DNA of 9,542 bases, from positions 26,997-36,538 of the forward strand of contig MFQB01000013.1 in assembly GCA_001784275.1 (NCBI GenBank). The letters run 5' to 3'. The stretch comes from Candidatus Magasanikbacteria bacterium RIFCSPHIGHO2_02_FULL_47_14. GTDB lineage: Bacteria > Patescibacteriota > Patescibacteriia > Magasanikbacterales > UBA922. This document shows positions 1 to 5,950 of the stretch, one piece after another. Each line of letters opens with the position of its first letter. Position 1 is the stretch's first letter. The position numbers and the translations under genes are program-made. A model generated the notes under the pieces. It was given only the letters and a program-made list of their open reading frames with translations. It did no database searches and had not been told where the DNA came from.

Positions 1-723
1 CACCGCCTTGAATGAGTTCAGGTTTTTCAACTCAACTTTGTTGTGCAACACATAGTCGCCGAGCGGCCGTACGACACCGTTCACAATTTCGAATCGCCCG
101 GCTTCTTGGAGCGAGATGTTAGCCTCGCAGCGCATGTGGCCTTTTTCCATGTCAGCACTACTCACACCAAGGTAGCGAAACAGGGTGCGAAGCTCCTGGC
201 AGTACATCTTTGCCTCAAGTGCGGTTTTAAAGTCCGGATCAGTAACAATTTCAACCAGTGGGACCCCGGAGCGGTTGAAGTCAACGAGGGTGTTTCCGTC
301 TTTGTCATGGAAAAGTTTGGCAGTATCTTCTTCGAGATGAGCTCGCGTGATCCCAATGATTGCCGTTTCTCGGATGTTGTCTTCAAGAAAAAAGTGCAGT
401 TCAATTTTTCCGTGTTCGGCAATTGGTTCATCGTACTGTGAAATTTGGTAGGCTTTTGGCAGATCCGGATAAAAATAATGTTTGCGGTCAAATTTGGACA
501 GTTCGCGAATCGAACAGCCAAGGGCCTTGCCAATTAAAACAGTAGAGATGATTGCTTCCCTGTTTGGCAAAGGAAGAGTACCGGGATGTCCCATGCAGAT
601 CTCACAAATTGTGGTATTCGGTTCTTTTAGATCCGGATCGTTTTTACAACGACAAAACATCTTGCTTTTGGTGTTAAGCTCAACGTGGACTTCCATGCCA
701 ATAACCGGGATATAGGCTGCCAT
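1..723 (-). CDS. gatB: Aspartyl/glutamyl-tRNA amidotransferase subunit B, N-terminal half (partial)
   Basis: GatB is the subunit of the GatCAB amidotransferase that binds misacylated Glu-tRNA(Gln) or Asp-tRNA(Asn), activates the acyl group with ATP and amidates it. The gene starts with ATG at 723 and runs open for 241 codons to the window edge, about half of a normal GatB, so it is cut by the window and not broken. Visible family signatures are GMEVHVEL (residues 9-16), four zinc-type cysteines (C24, C26, C40, C43), FDRKHYFYPDLPKAYQISQ (78-96), HLEEDTAK (from 129), DFNRSGVPLVEIV (from 148) and near the edge MRCEANISL and KNLNSFKAV. It starts 19 bases after the stop of the membrane protein gene and may share its transcript. 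A GGGGG run about 10 bases before the ATG is the only Shine-Dalgarno-like element. The identity is secure. The catalytic-domain remainder and the tRNA-binding tail are not visible. Confidence 0.96.
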   Translation of the reverse strand, partial: MAAYIPVIGMEVHVELNTKSKMFCRCKNDPDLKEPNTTICEICMGHPGTLPLPNREAIISTVLIGKALGCSIRELSKFDRKHYFYPDLPKAYQISQYDEPIAEHGKIELHFFLEDNIRETAIIGITRAHLEEDTAKLFHDKDGNTLVDFNRSGVPLVEIVTDPDFKTALEAKMYCQELRTLFRYLGVSSADMEKGHMRCEANISLQEAGRFEIVNGVVRPLGDYVLHNKVELKNLNSFKAV

Positions 724-742
724 AAACAATGAACCCCCAAAG

Positions 743-1507
743 CTACTGTTGTACCGGCGGCTGCCCAACGGTTTTTTTGAGTTCGCTGTAGAGGATTGTG
801 GGAGCTGCGGTAGAGAGCGGAGTCAAAAGAAGACCAATAATGCTGCTCGCCAAAGATATAATGATGCCGGTGATAATAAATGGAAGAGTTCCGTCAATCA
901 TGTTGCTGGTTAAAATTCCTTTTAAGAACTCGAAGATCATATCTGCAATGAAGAAAAGGAGGCCGAAGACAATCCCCGGACCAATAAGTCTCCACAGCAC
1001 TGACCACCAGCGGCCTTTGACAAGGTACTTGCTGAATTTGAGAGCGTCTTTTCCTCGCTTGTCATCAAGCGCAACTGCGTAGAAGACAAAGGAAAACCAC
1101 ACAGAAAAGATAATCCCGGGGATGATCAAAAGAATAAAACCGCCCAAAATCGCCAGTCCAGCCAAAATCGAAGCAAAAATAGCTGGCCACAACAGGGGGG
1201 CGGCCCACCGGAGAGCCTCTTTCACCTCGAGTCCCGGTTTTCCTTCATATCGAAGTGCGATGGTTCGGACAAATCCCAGAGAAATCCAGATACTGATAAC
1301 GTAGATCAGAAAAAACATGATAAATAATCCGATGCCAATCATTCCATTGAGCGCGTTTAGTTGGGCTTCTTGCCCAAAAAAAGCGCCAATAAGCATTGAC
1401 ACAAAGACCGGAATAAATAAGGCCAGAATGTACTGAAAAAACAACTTACTGTTTTCTTTGTAGAGTTCAATACTCTTGCTAATGATGTCTTTCACTGAAA
1501 TAAGCAT
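743..1507 (-). CDS. Polytopic membrane protein, about six helices, function unknown
   Basis: This is a 254-residue integral membrane protein with roughly six hydrophobic segments (about residues 23-44, 57-80, 103-120, 121-146, 168-190 and 208-232). Hydrophilic connectors include a charged loop DDKRGKDALKFSKYLVKGRW (148-167) and a short Gln/Pro-rich tail. The pattern of a Gly/Ile-rich helix ending in LLIIPGI, then FVFYAVALDD and a basic amphipathic stretch, resembles the uncharacterised membrane families annotated near the glycerophosphodiester phosphodiesterase membrane domain. That is a resemblance by eye, not a functional assignment, and no catalytic residues are apparent. ATG at 1507 was chosen because it gives the complete first amphipathic segment (MLISVKDIISKSIELYKENS) and is preceded by AGGTG. 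An extended -10 promoter lies about 27 bases upstream. The gene sits between tmk and gatB; this position gives no clear hint of its job. Confidence 0.8.
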   Translation of the reverse strand: MLISVKDIISKSIELYKENSKLFFQYILALFIPVFVSMLIGAFFGQEAQLNALNGMIGIGLFIMFFLIYVISIWISLGFVRTIALRYEGKPGLEVKEALRWAAPLLWPAIFASILAGLAILGGFILLIIPGIIFSVWFSFVFYAVALDDKRGKDALKFSKYLVKGRWWSVLWRLIGPGIVFGLLFFIADMIFEFLKGILTSNMIDGTLPFIITGIIISLASSIIGLLLTPLSTAAPTILYSELKKTVGQPPVQQ

Positions 1508-1533
1508 ACACCTGATTTAGGTAAATATAACTA

Positions 1534-1542
1534 AGTATAGCA
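1534..1542 (-). promoter_or_regulatory. Extended -10 promoter of the membrane protein gene
   Basis: On the minus strand this reads TGCTATACT, a TGn extension plus a -10 box matching TATAAT at five of six positions. No good -35 box lies 16-18 bases further upstream, as expected of extended -10 promoters. Predicted transcription start is near 1527, leaving a leader of about 20 bases before the ATG at 1507. The same 10 bases (TTGCTATACT) occur in front of ldh at 8471-8480, which raises confidence in both. It begins inside the short gap after the tmk stop codon. Confidence 0.55.
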
Positions 1543-1546
1543 ATTT

Positions 1547-2242
1547 TTATAAAGTTTTACAAACAATAGAGTAGATCTGCCGGTGGATGTCCGGGACTGT
1601 TTGCATCTCACCATTTTTTGTACATTCGATCACGGTAAATTCAGGATACAGACGAGCGATTTCCAGATACGCTTGTTCAGCGTCGGCGAGGTGCTTTAAG
1701 TCGTCTTCGTGGATATCGCGTTTTTTACCTTTTAAGTACTCACGTTCGCCCTTTTTATCAACCAGTTGTTGAGAGAGGGTTGCAGGTACGTGCAAAATGA
1801 TGTTGATATCTGGTTTGGGGATTTGGAAAATTTCGTATTCAAGGTGGTAGTTCCAGTCGTAGTATTTTTGGCGTTCGATTACATCTTTAATTTTGCCACC
1901 CTGGTGTCCCATGTTTGATGCAAGATATCTGTTGGCAATCACAATTTTTCCTGCGGCAAGCCACTCGCGGATTTTTGGGCTGGCAACGTAGCGATCAACA
2001 GCATAAAAAATTGAGGCTCGGTACGGCCCGACCTCTTTTGCAGTTCCAAAGGCACCGTTCAGATACTCTTCCACCATGGCTGCGCTGGGCTGACCATATT
2101 GCGGGAAGCTAATCTGTTCTACAGGGTAGCCATCTTTCTCTAACTTGGCTACGAGCAACTCAGTCTGGGTGGTTTTTCCAGAGCCGTCAGTGCCTTCGAT
2201 CATGATAAACAAACCTTTATGTGCGGGGTGTGTGTCGTTCAT
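1547..2242 (-). CDS. tmk: Thymidylate (dTMP) kinase
   Basis: This enzyme phosphorylates dTMP to dTDP with ATP in the cytoplasm, the last step supplied by the upstream cassette. In the 231-residue product I see the P-loop GTDGSGKT (17-24), the DRY motif (83-85) and NRYLASNMGHQGGK (104-117), where Tmk enzymes carry the RY pair that contacts the nucleotide. A basic LID stretch with KKGEREYLKGKKRD (163-176) follows. The RYxxSNxxHQGxK form is more like the branch found in archaea and many CPR genomes than E. coli Tmk. The start is uncertain: ATG at 2242 (used here) gives a normal-length N-terminus, while ATG 2266 and GTG 2275 would extend it by 8 or 11 residues. GAGGA lies just before ATG 2266 but too close to be a normal ribosome-binding site. 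Every choice overlaps the 3' end of the DHFR gene, so translation is probably coupled. Confidence 0.92.
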   Translation of the reverse strand: MNDTHPAHKGLFIMIEGTDGSGKTTQTELLVAKLEKDGYPVEQISFPQYGQPSAAMVEEYLNGAFGTAKEVGPYRASIFYAVDRYVASPKIREWLAAGKIVIANRYLASNMGHQGGKIKDVIERQKYYDWNYHLEYEIFQIPKPDINIILHVPATLSQQLVDKKGEREYLKGKKRDIHEDDLKHLADAEQAYLEIARLYPEFTVIECTKNGEMQTVPDIHRQIYSIVCKTL

Positions 2243-2702
2243 ATTGGACAAAGCTAAATCCGTCATGGTCCTCACGCCACACTTCTTTCCAGATGGCAGA
2301 GTCGATGGTTGGAAAAAATGCAGTACAGCCTTCGACTATTTGGTTCACATGTGTGATATCCAGGATGTCGGCGATGTGGATCATTTCTTCAAAGATTGCA
2401 GTACCGCCAAAACCAATAACTTCTTCATTCGGATGAGCAGCAAGCGCCTCTGCCACAGAACCATATCGTTCTACTCCGGGAGGAAGTGCATAGGTTTCGT
2501 CTCGCGTAATCACGACATTGGTCCGCTCCGGAAGTGGGCGTCGTTTTTCAGGAATCGACTCCCAGGTTTTGCGTCCCATGATCAACACTTTATGTTTTGT
2601 AACCTCACGCATGCGTTTCATGTCCTCGGGGATATTCCAAGGAATACATCCATCTTTTCCAATACAGTTGTTTTGTGACACTGCTGCGAAAAGAGTGATC
2701 AT
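2217..2702 (-). CDS. folA: Dihydrofolate reductase
   Basis: DHFR reduces dihydrofolate, the by-product of the thymidylate synthase encoded just upstream, to tetrahydrofolate using NADPH. The product has 161 residues, the normal size. The N-terminus aligns without gaps with the E. coli enzyme: P21-W22-N23 and the proton-donating acid D27 fall at the same numbers. MGRKTWESIP (42-51) supplies the NADPH loop, RPLPER (55-60) carries the Arg that contacts the folate glutamate tail, and GFGG (97-100) is the glycine pair of the cofactor site. The ATG at 2702 overlaps the thyA stop in an ATGA arrangement, indicating translational coupling. The open frame extends 23 codons further upstream into thyA, but those residues are not DHFR-like and the extension is rejected. 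No sign of frameshift or missing catalytic residue. Confidence 0.96.
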   Translation of the reverse strand: MITLFAAVSQNNCIGKDGCIPWNIPEDMKRMREVTKHKVLIMGRKTWESIPEKRRPLPERTNVVITRDETYALPPGVERYGSVAEALAAHPNEEVIGFGGTAIFEEMIHIADILDITHVNQIVEGCTAFFPTIDSAIWKEVWREDHDGFSFVQYERHTPRT

Positions 2703-3571
2703 ACAGCAATTTGAAATTGAATCCGCGGGTGACTTTGGTATCCAACCAGTTTGGTGTGTGGGGCTTCCCACTCAAAAAAAGAGATGAATGGTTCAGTTTC
2801 AATTTTAGGAAGGAGATATAGATTTGGGTCACGGGACAGTTGTTCTCTGGCGCCTTCGACATGGTTTTTGTAGATATGAACATCGCCTAAAAATCCAATG
2901 AGGCGACCTTCTTCGAGTCCTGCTTCTTTCGCAAGCAAGTGAAGCAAGAGAGCGTAACTGGATATGTTAAAGGGCAAGCCAAGCATCACGTCCACGCTTC
3001 TTTGGTTCCACATCAAGTTGAGTTTTCCGCCAGTCACCGTGACTTGAAACGAATAGTGACATGGTGGCAGGGCCATTTGGTCCATCTGAATCGGATTCCA
3101 CGCCATGACAATCATTCGTCGATCGTAGGGATTGGCTTTTATCTTGTCCACCAGCCTTTTCAGTTGATCAACACCCTGTCCTGTGTAATCTTTTTCATGA
3201 TGTTCATATGGTGCATTGTAATATCGCCACTGAAATCCATAGACCGGTCCAAGGTCACGTTCTTCTGCCATGCGTTTTTTTGACTCTTCGTCATGCCCAT
3301 ACGGCGCTTTGTGTGGGTGGGCCCACTCGTCCCAAATATGACATCCGCGCTCCTTCAGCCACTCTTTGTCTGTGATGCCTTTTATAAAAAATTCCAGCTC
3401 AGTCGCCATCACTTTAAATGGCATTTTTTTTGTAGTTAAAAGGGGATACCCTTTGCTCATGTCGTGCGCAAACATCGCGCCGGCAATCGCAAGAGTGCCG
3501 GTTCCGGTACGGTCATTTTTTTCGACTCCTTCGTCCAAAATCATTTTTACAATATTGAGATACGATTGCAT
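2699..3571 (-). CDS. thyA: Thymidylate synthase (folate-dependent, ThyA type)
   Basis: ThyA methylates dUMP to dTMP using methylene-tetrahydrofolate as both carbon donor and reductant. The 290-residue product shows the full active site: R21 in NDRTGTGT, E59, W80 in HIWDEW, the paired arginines R151-R152 donated to the partner subunit, the nucleophile C171 in PPCHYSFQ, QRSVD (190-194), N202 in GLPFNISSYA, and H232/Y234 in DVHIY. It is longer than E. coli ThyA (264 residues) mainly through a charged insert at about 87-106. The DYTGQGVDQL segment (128-137) is closer to the eukaryote-like long forms than to E. coli. ATG at 3571 was chosen because MQSYLNIVKMILDEG matches the family N-terminus; the 27-codon extension into the dUTPase gene is not family-like. 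One base separates it from the dUTPase stop, and it overlaps folA by four bases. Confidence 0.97.
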   Translation of the reverse strand: MQSYLNIVKMILDEGVEKNDRTGTGTLAIAGAMFAHDMSKGYPLLTTKKMPFKVMATELEFFIKGITDKEWLKERGCHIWDEWAHPHKAPYGHDEESKKRMAEERDLGPVYGFQWRYYNAPYEHHEKDYTGQGVDQLKRLVDKIKANPYDRRMIVMAWNPIQMDQMALPPCHYSFQVTVTGGKLNLMWNQRSVDVMLGLPFNISSYALLLHLLAKEAGLEEGRLIGFLGDVHIYKNHVEGAREQLSRDPNLYLLPKIETEPFISFFEWEAPHTKLVGYQSHPRIQFQIAV

Positions 3572-3572
3572 A

Positions 3573-3998
3573 CTAAAATTTTCCGGTACTTCCAAGTTTT
3601 CCCTCGCCGCGCGCGGTTTGTGACAGCTCCTCGACTTCCTGGAGTTTGGCAATGGCGACAGGGAAGATCACCAGCTGGGCGATCTTTTGTCCTTTTTCAA
3701 TTGTAACCGATTCTTGCCCAAGATTTACTAAGTTTACATTGTACTCGCCACGGTATCCGGCATCAAACACACCACCCATGACATGCAAGCCGTGGTAAAA
3801 TGGCAAACTGCCTTTGTCCTTCATAATTCCAGCGTATCCCTCTTCAAATTCCAGTGCAAAACCAACCCAAAAAATTTTTCTCTCTCCGGGTTGAAAGGTG
3901 TGTGTTTCCAAAGAAAATATATCCAAACCCACGTCACCGGGGTGAGCGTATTGTGGCAGTTTGGCATCCGGTTTGAGTTTTTTTATTTTTATCTCCAT
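3573..3998 (-). CDS. dut: dUTP diphosphatase (trimeric dUTPase)
   Basis: dUTPase hydrolyses dUTP to dUMP and pyrophosphate, keeping uracil out of DNA and supplying ThyA substrate. The product has 141 residues, normal for the trimeric family, and the five motifs appear in order: motif 1 AHPGDVGLD (18-26), motif 2 MKDKGSL (59-65), motif 3 GGVFDAGYRGE (75-85) with catalytic D79 and the uracil-stacking Y82, motif 4 GQKIAQLVIFP (103-113), and the glycine-rich C-terminal arm RGEGKLGSTG (130-139). Motif 2 is unusual: the usual R-S-G/S-L reads K-G-S-L, so the first phosphate-binding serine is a glycine unless the alignment slips by one. A deoxycytidine-triphosphate deaminase was considered, but the intact motif 5 and the GVxDAGYRGE form favour dUTPase. 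Its ATG lies two bases after the kinase-like gene, and its stop one base before thyA. Confidence 0.9.
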   Translation of the reverse strand: MEIKIKKLKPDAKLPQYAHPGDVGLDIFSLETHTFQPGERKIFWVGFALEFEEGYAGIMKDKGSLPFYHGLHVMGGVFDAGYRGEYNVNLVNLGQESVTIEKGQKIAQLVIFPVAIAKLQEVEELSQTARGEGKLGSTGKF

Positions 3999-4000
3999 AT

Positions 4001-4564
4001 CTATGTGGCAACCGCCTTTATTTCATGTGCGACAGCATCGATTTTTTGGTAGGTATCTGCAAACGAACTGTCATTTTCAATAATATAATCTGCTTTTTGA
4101 ATCAACTCACGAATTTTTTCTTCGGACTCCTGGTGACTTTCTTTTTGGAAGTCTTCCCAGCTTTTGCCTGCGTCGTCCGGATTTTCTGATCGAGATCTCA
4201 GACGTTCAAATCTGATTTTTTCGTCGGTCTGCAAACCAACAAGATAAAAGTTTGGGAGATCTCGAAGGTATGCAATGTCTCCGGGCCGACGAATTCCTTC
4301 CACAACGATAAATTCTGCGTCTGCTTTTGCAACGTCCTGCGCGATCACTTTTGAAAGCACGTCATCGCCGAACAACCCCCGTAAAACGGTTGACAGCTGT
4401 TGGAGATTGTCGCGGGTATGTTCTTTGTGCAAGCGGGTTAAAATATCTCGCAGAGAGGTGGAAAAGCGGAAGGTTTCTGCGTGGTAGTGCGCTTCCAAGT
4501 ACGCGGTTGCTGTGGTCTTTCCAGCTGCCATTTCTCCGATAAGACCAAGGACGATTCGAGCCAT
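4001..4564 (-). CDS. P-loop nucleotide-kinase-like protein of the dTTP cassette
   Basis: This 187-residue protein begins with a beta-strand and a P-loop GEMAAGKT (10-17). A Walker-B-like strand and acid, FIVVEGIRRPGD (85-96), follows, then LVGLQTDEKIRFERLRSR (108-125), which looks like a kinase LID with arginines, a charged helix (135-157) and a closing DYIIENDSSF strand (159-168). The order fits the adenylate-kinase/dephospho-CoA-kinase superfamily and resembles the uncharacterised UPF0200-type proteins and phage deoxynucleoside-monophosphate kinases. The exact substrate cannot be read from the sequence. Its place between dCMP deaminase and dUTPase (gaps of 3 and 2 bases) suggests a deoxynucleotide substrate such as dCMP, dUMP or dGMP; this is inference from context. 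A dephospho-CoA kinase is the main alternative. No Shine-Dalgarno site is visible, so it is probably translated by coupling. Confidence 0.75.
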   Translation of the reverse strand: MARIVLGLIGEMAAGKTTATAYLEAHYHAETFRFSTSLRDILTRLHKEHTRDNLQQLSTVLRGLFGDDVLSKVIAQDVAKADAEFIVVEGIRRPGDIAYLRDLPNFYLVGLQTDEKIRFERLRSRSENPDDAGKSWEDFQKESHQESEEKIRELIQKADYIIENDSSFADTYQKIDAVAHEIKAVAT

Positions 4565-4567
4565 AGA

Positions 4568-5032
4568 TTACGAGGGTAACAGATACTGTCGACAAACCAC
4601 TTGGGCGGCATCAAACATACGACGAGAGGCAATCCAACGAGGGTCTTCGTGGTACTTGTCGTTTTCGTAAATAATCTCAGTGATGCCATTTTGAATGATC
4701 GTTTTTGCGCATTCGTTACAGGGAAACAGCGTACAGTACATCTTGCAGTCTTTGGTCTCGTTGTTGGCGTTGTAAATGGCGTTTTCTTCTGAGTGACAGA
4801 TATATGCGTATTTCGTCTCGTGGAGTGCACCCTCACGTTCCCAGGGAAAGGCATCGTTGTCGATACCGCGGGGAAAGCCATTATATCCAATACCCACCAC
4901 CACATTGTCTTTGGTCGCAAGAACAGCCCCGGCCTGTGTCGATGGGTCCTTGGATCGTTCGGCGATAATATGGGCCATTCGCATGAAACATTCGTCCCAG
5001 GAAATGTAGTTTGTTCGTGGTGTAATTGTCAT
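4568..5032 (-). CDS. Deoxycytidylate (dCMP) deaminase, first gene of the dTTP cassette
   Basis: This zinc enzyme converts dCMP to dUMP and ammonia, feeding ThyA. The 154-residue product has the cytidine-deaminase-superfamily zinc site: H80 and the proton-shuttling E82 in HSEENAI, and C105 and C108 in PCNEC. Upstream, WDECFMRMAHIIAERSKDPSTQ (12-33) and GIGYNGFPRG (47-56) are characteristic of the ComEB/phage T4/human dCMP deaminase branch rather than of free-base or tRNA deaminases. ATG at 5032 was chosen because MTITPRTNYISWDECFM is the usual short lead-in; a 13-codon extension (to 5071) would run through the putative promoter. A -10-like box ends only 10 bases before this ATG and there is no Shine-Dalgarno site, so the message may be leaderless or nearly so. 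It heads the six-gene deoxynucleotide cassette and lies just after the rplA terminator. Confidence 0.93.
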   Translation of the reverse strand: MTITPRTNYISWDECFMRMAHIIAERSKDPSTQAGAVLATKDNVVVGIGYNGFPRGIDNDAFPWEREGALHETKYAYICHSEENAIYNANNETKDCKMYCTLFPCNECAKTIIQNGITEIIYENDKYHEDPRWIASRRMFDAAQVVCRQYLLPS

Positions 5033-5042
5033 AATCAGGACT

Positions 5043-5071
5043 AGTGTATCAAGACCTGAGCAGGGAGGCAA
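5043..5071 (-). promoter_or_regulatory. Putative promoter of the deoxynucleotide cassette
   Basis: On the minus strand TTGCCT (5071-5066) and TACACT (5048-5043) are separated by exactly 17 bases; each matches its consensus at four of six positions. The predicted start point is near 5035, only a few bases before the ATG at 5032, which predicts a leaderless or near-leaderless message. It lies directly after the rplA terminator, where a new promoter is needed. Match quality is moderate, so the call is tentative. Confidence 0.45.
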
Positions 5072-5075
5072 GAAT

Positions 5076-5107
5076 AAAAAATCCCCTCGATTTGCGAGAG
5101 GATTTTT
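5076..5107 (-). terminator. Intrinsic terminator of rplA
   Basis: Read on the minus strand: AAATCCTCTCG, loop CAAAT, CGAGGGGATTT, then a run of T residues ending near 5076. The stem is about 11 base pairs with one T-G pair. It begins some 15 bases after the rplA stop codon and separates the ribosomal protein gene from the deoxynucleotide cassette. A-rich sequence on the other arm means it could also act weakly on plus-strand transcripts. Confidence 0.85.
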
Positions 5108-5121
5108 GGTGTTTTGGGTGC

Positions 5122-5799
5122 TTACTCAACACTTACTTTGACGCTTGGTCCCATGCTGCTGGTCAAGTACACACTCTTGATGTATGTGCCCTTGGATGTT
5201 GAGGGTTTGATCTTGCGGAGCGTCTCAATAAAGGTGAGAATATTTTCTTTGAGCTGTTCCTCTGTGAAGCTGACCTTGCCAATGCCGATATGAACGTTGG
5301 CAGTATCGTCATTTTTGAAAGAGGTTTTGCCTTTTTTCAGTTCAGTCACGAGTTTTTTAACGTCGGTTCCAACGGTTTCTGTCTTTGGGTTCGGCATTAA
5401 ACCTTTTGGACCGAGCAATTTTGCGATGGCGGCGAGCTTTGGCATCATTTCTGGTGTAGCAACCGCGATATCGAATTCAATTTTAGAGGTTTCTTTGATT
5501 TTTTTGATGTCTTCTTCGCCGTAGACAAAGTCTGCTCCTGCCTCGCGGGCTGTTTTTTCGTCATGTGCACTCACAAAAGCAGCGACTTTTTTACTTTTAC
5601 CTGTGCCATGTGGCAAGGAGAGTGCAGCACGAATTTGCTGGTCACCTTTTTGAGGGTCGATTCCGAGTCGGACGTGGACCTCAACTGAGGCATCAAACTT
5701 CACTGTGCTGGTCTCTTTGACGATCTTAACGCCTTCGTCAAGAGAGTAGACCTTTGTCATGTCGACTTTGGTCTTGAGGGCATTCATTCTTTTTCCCAT
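5122..5799 (-). CDS. rplA: 50S ribosomal protein L1
   Basis: L1 forms the mobile L1 stalk of the large ribosomal subunit, helps release tRNA from the E site and in many bacteria represses its own mRNA. The 225-residue product is full length (E. coli 234). It contains VRLGIDPQKGDQQIR (about 44-58), LPHGTGKSKKV (62-72), the signature KLLGPKGLMPNPKTETVG (127-144) and the C-terminal YLTSSMGPSVKVS. The ATG at 5799 gives MGKRMNALKTKVD, a normal N-terminus. rplK lies about 2.7 kb away instead of directly upstream, so this gene has its own near-consensus promoter (5864-5892), a structured leader (5813-5846) that looks like an L1-binding site, and its own terminator. rplJ and rplL do not follow. Confidence 0.97.
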   Translation of the reverse strand: MGKRMNALKTKVDMTKVYSLDEGVKIVKETSTVKFDASVEVHVRLGIDPQKGDQQIRAALSLPHGTGKSKKVAAFVSAHDEKTAREAGADFVYGEEDIKKIKETSKIEFDIAVATPEMMPKLAAIAKLLGPKGLMPNPKTETVGTDVKKLVTELKKGKTSFKNDDTANVHIGIGKVSFTEEQLKENILTFIETLRKIKPSTSKGTYIKSVYLTSSMGPSVKVSVE

Positions 5800-5812
5800 A
5801 GAGTCTTTTTAC

Positions 5813-5846
5813 GTGGTACAAGCTCCCGACTCAGTCAGGATCCCAC
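5813..5846 (-). promoter_or_regulatory. Structured rplA leader, possible L1 autoregulatory site
   Basis: In the minus-strand leader an outer stem GUGG/CCAC encloses, on the 5' side, the two bases GA, then an inner helix UCCUGAC-UGA-GUCGGGA, then seven unpaired bases GCUUGUA on the 3' side. This asymmetric arrangement is the same topology as the L1-binding helix of 23S rRNA (GUGG-GA-helix-longer 3' side-CCAC, recalled from the E. coli sequence) and the known L1 mRNA sites. The hairpin ends 13 bases before the rplA ATG, well placed to block ribosome entry when L1 binds. Seen: the pairing. Inferred: binding by L1. Confidence 0.5.
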
Positions 5847-5863
5847 ATGAATAAAGTGCAAGG

Positions 5864-5892
5864 AGTATATATATAAGTGGGTTTTTTGTCAA
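5864..5892 (-). promoter_or_regulatory. Near-consensus promoter of rplA
   Basis: On the minus strand a perfect TTGACA (5892-5887) and TATACT (5869-5864, five of six) are separated by 17 bases. The start point should be near 5857, giving a leader of about 57 bases that includes the whole hairpin at 5813-5846. A TA repeat overlaps the -10 box and offers weaker alternative registers. This is among the best promoters in the window, fitting for a ribosomal protein gene. Confidence 0.8.
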
Positions 5893-5913
5893 TATGGTAA
5901 TTAACAGTTGACA
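5887..5913. repeat. Inverted TGTCAA...TTGACA between rplA and the DUF3800 gene
   Basis: TGTCAA at 5887-5892 and TTGACA at 5908-5913 form six-base inverted arms around a near-symmetric TAATTA core (5898-5903). The left arm is the rplA -35 box read on the minus strand. The right arm could be the -35 box of the divergent DUF3800 gene, although its best -10 candidate, TATATA at 5934-5939, is 20 bases away and therefore poor. The symmetry may be nothing more than back-to-back -35 boxes, or it may be an operator serving both genes. Confidence 0.35.
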
Positions 5914-5950
5914 GATGTAAACGGTGCTGTTGATATATACAGATATCTTT

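Noticed and set aside
43..441. Plus-strand open frame of 132 codons
   Set aside because: It lies fully opposite gatB, whose minus-strand translation matches conserved family motifs throughout; the plus-strand protein has no recognisable features.
2703..2771. Longer N-terminus for DHFR reaching into thyA
   Set aside because: The added residues are not DHFR-like, and the MITLFAAVSQ start aligns exactly with the E. coli enzyme and forms an ATGA overlap with the thyA stop.
3572..3652. Longer N-terminus for thymidylate synthase
   Set aside because: It would overlap the dUTPase 3' end and adds a basic stretch unlike the family; MQSYLNIVKMILDEG is the normal start.
5864..5876. TATATATATA repeat upstream of rplA as a microsatellite
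   Set aside because: It is short and overlaps a well-placed -10 box, so it is explained by the promoter.
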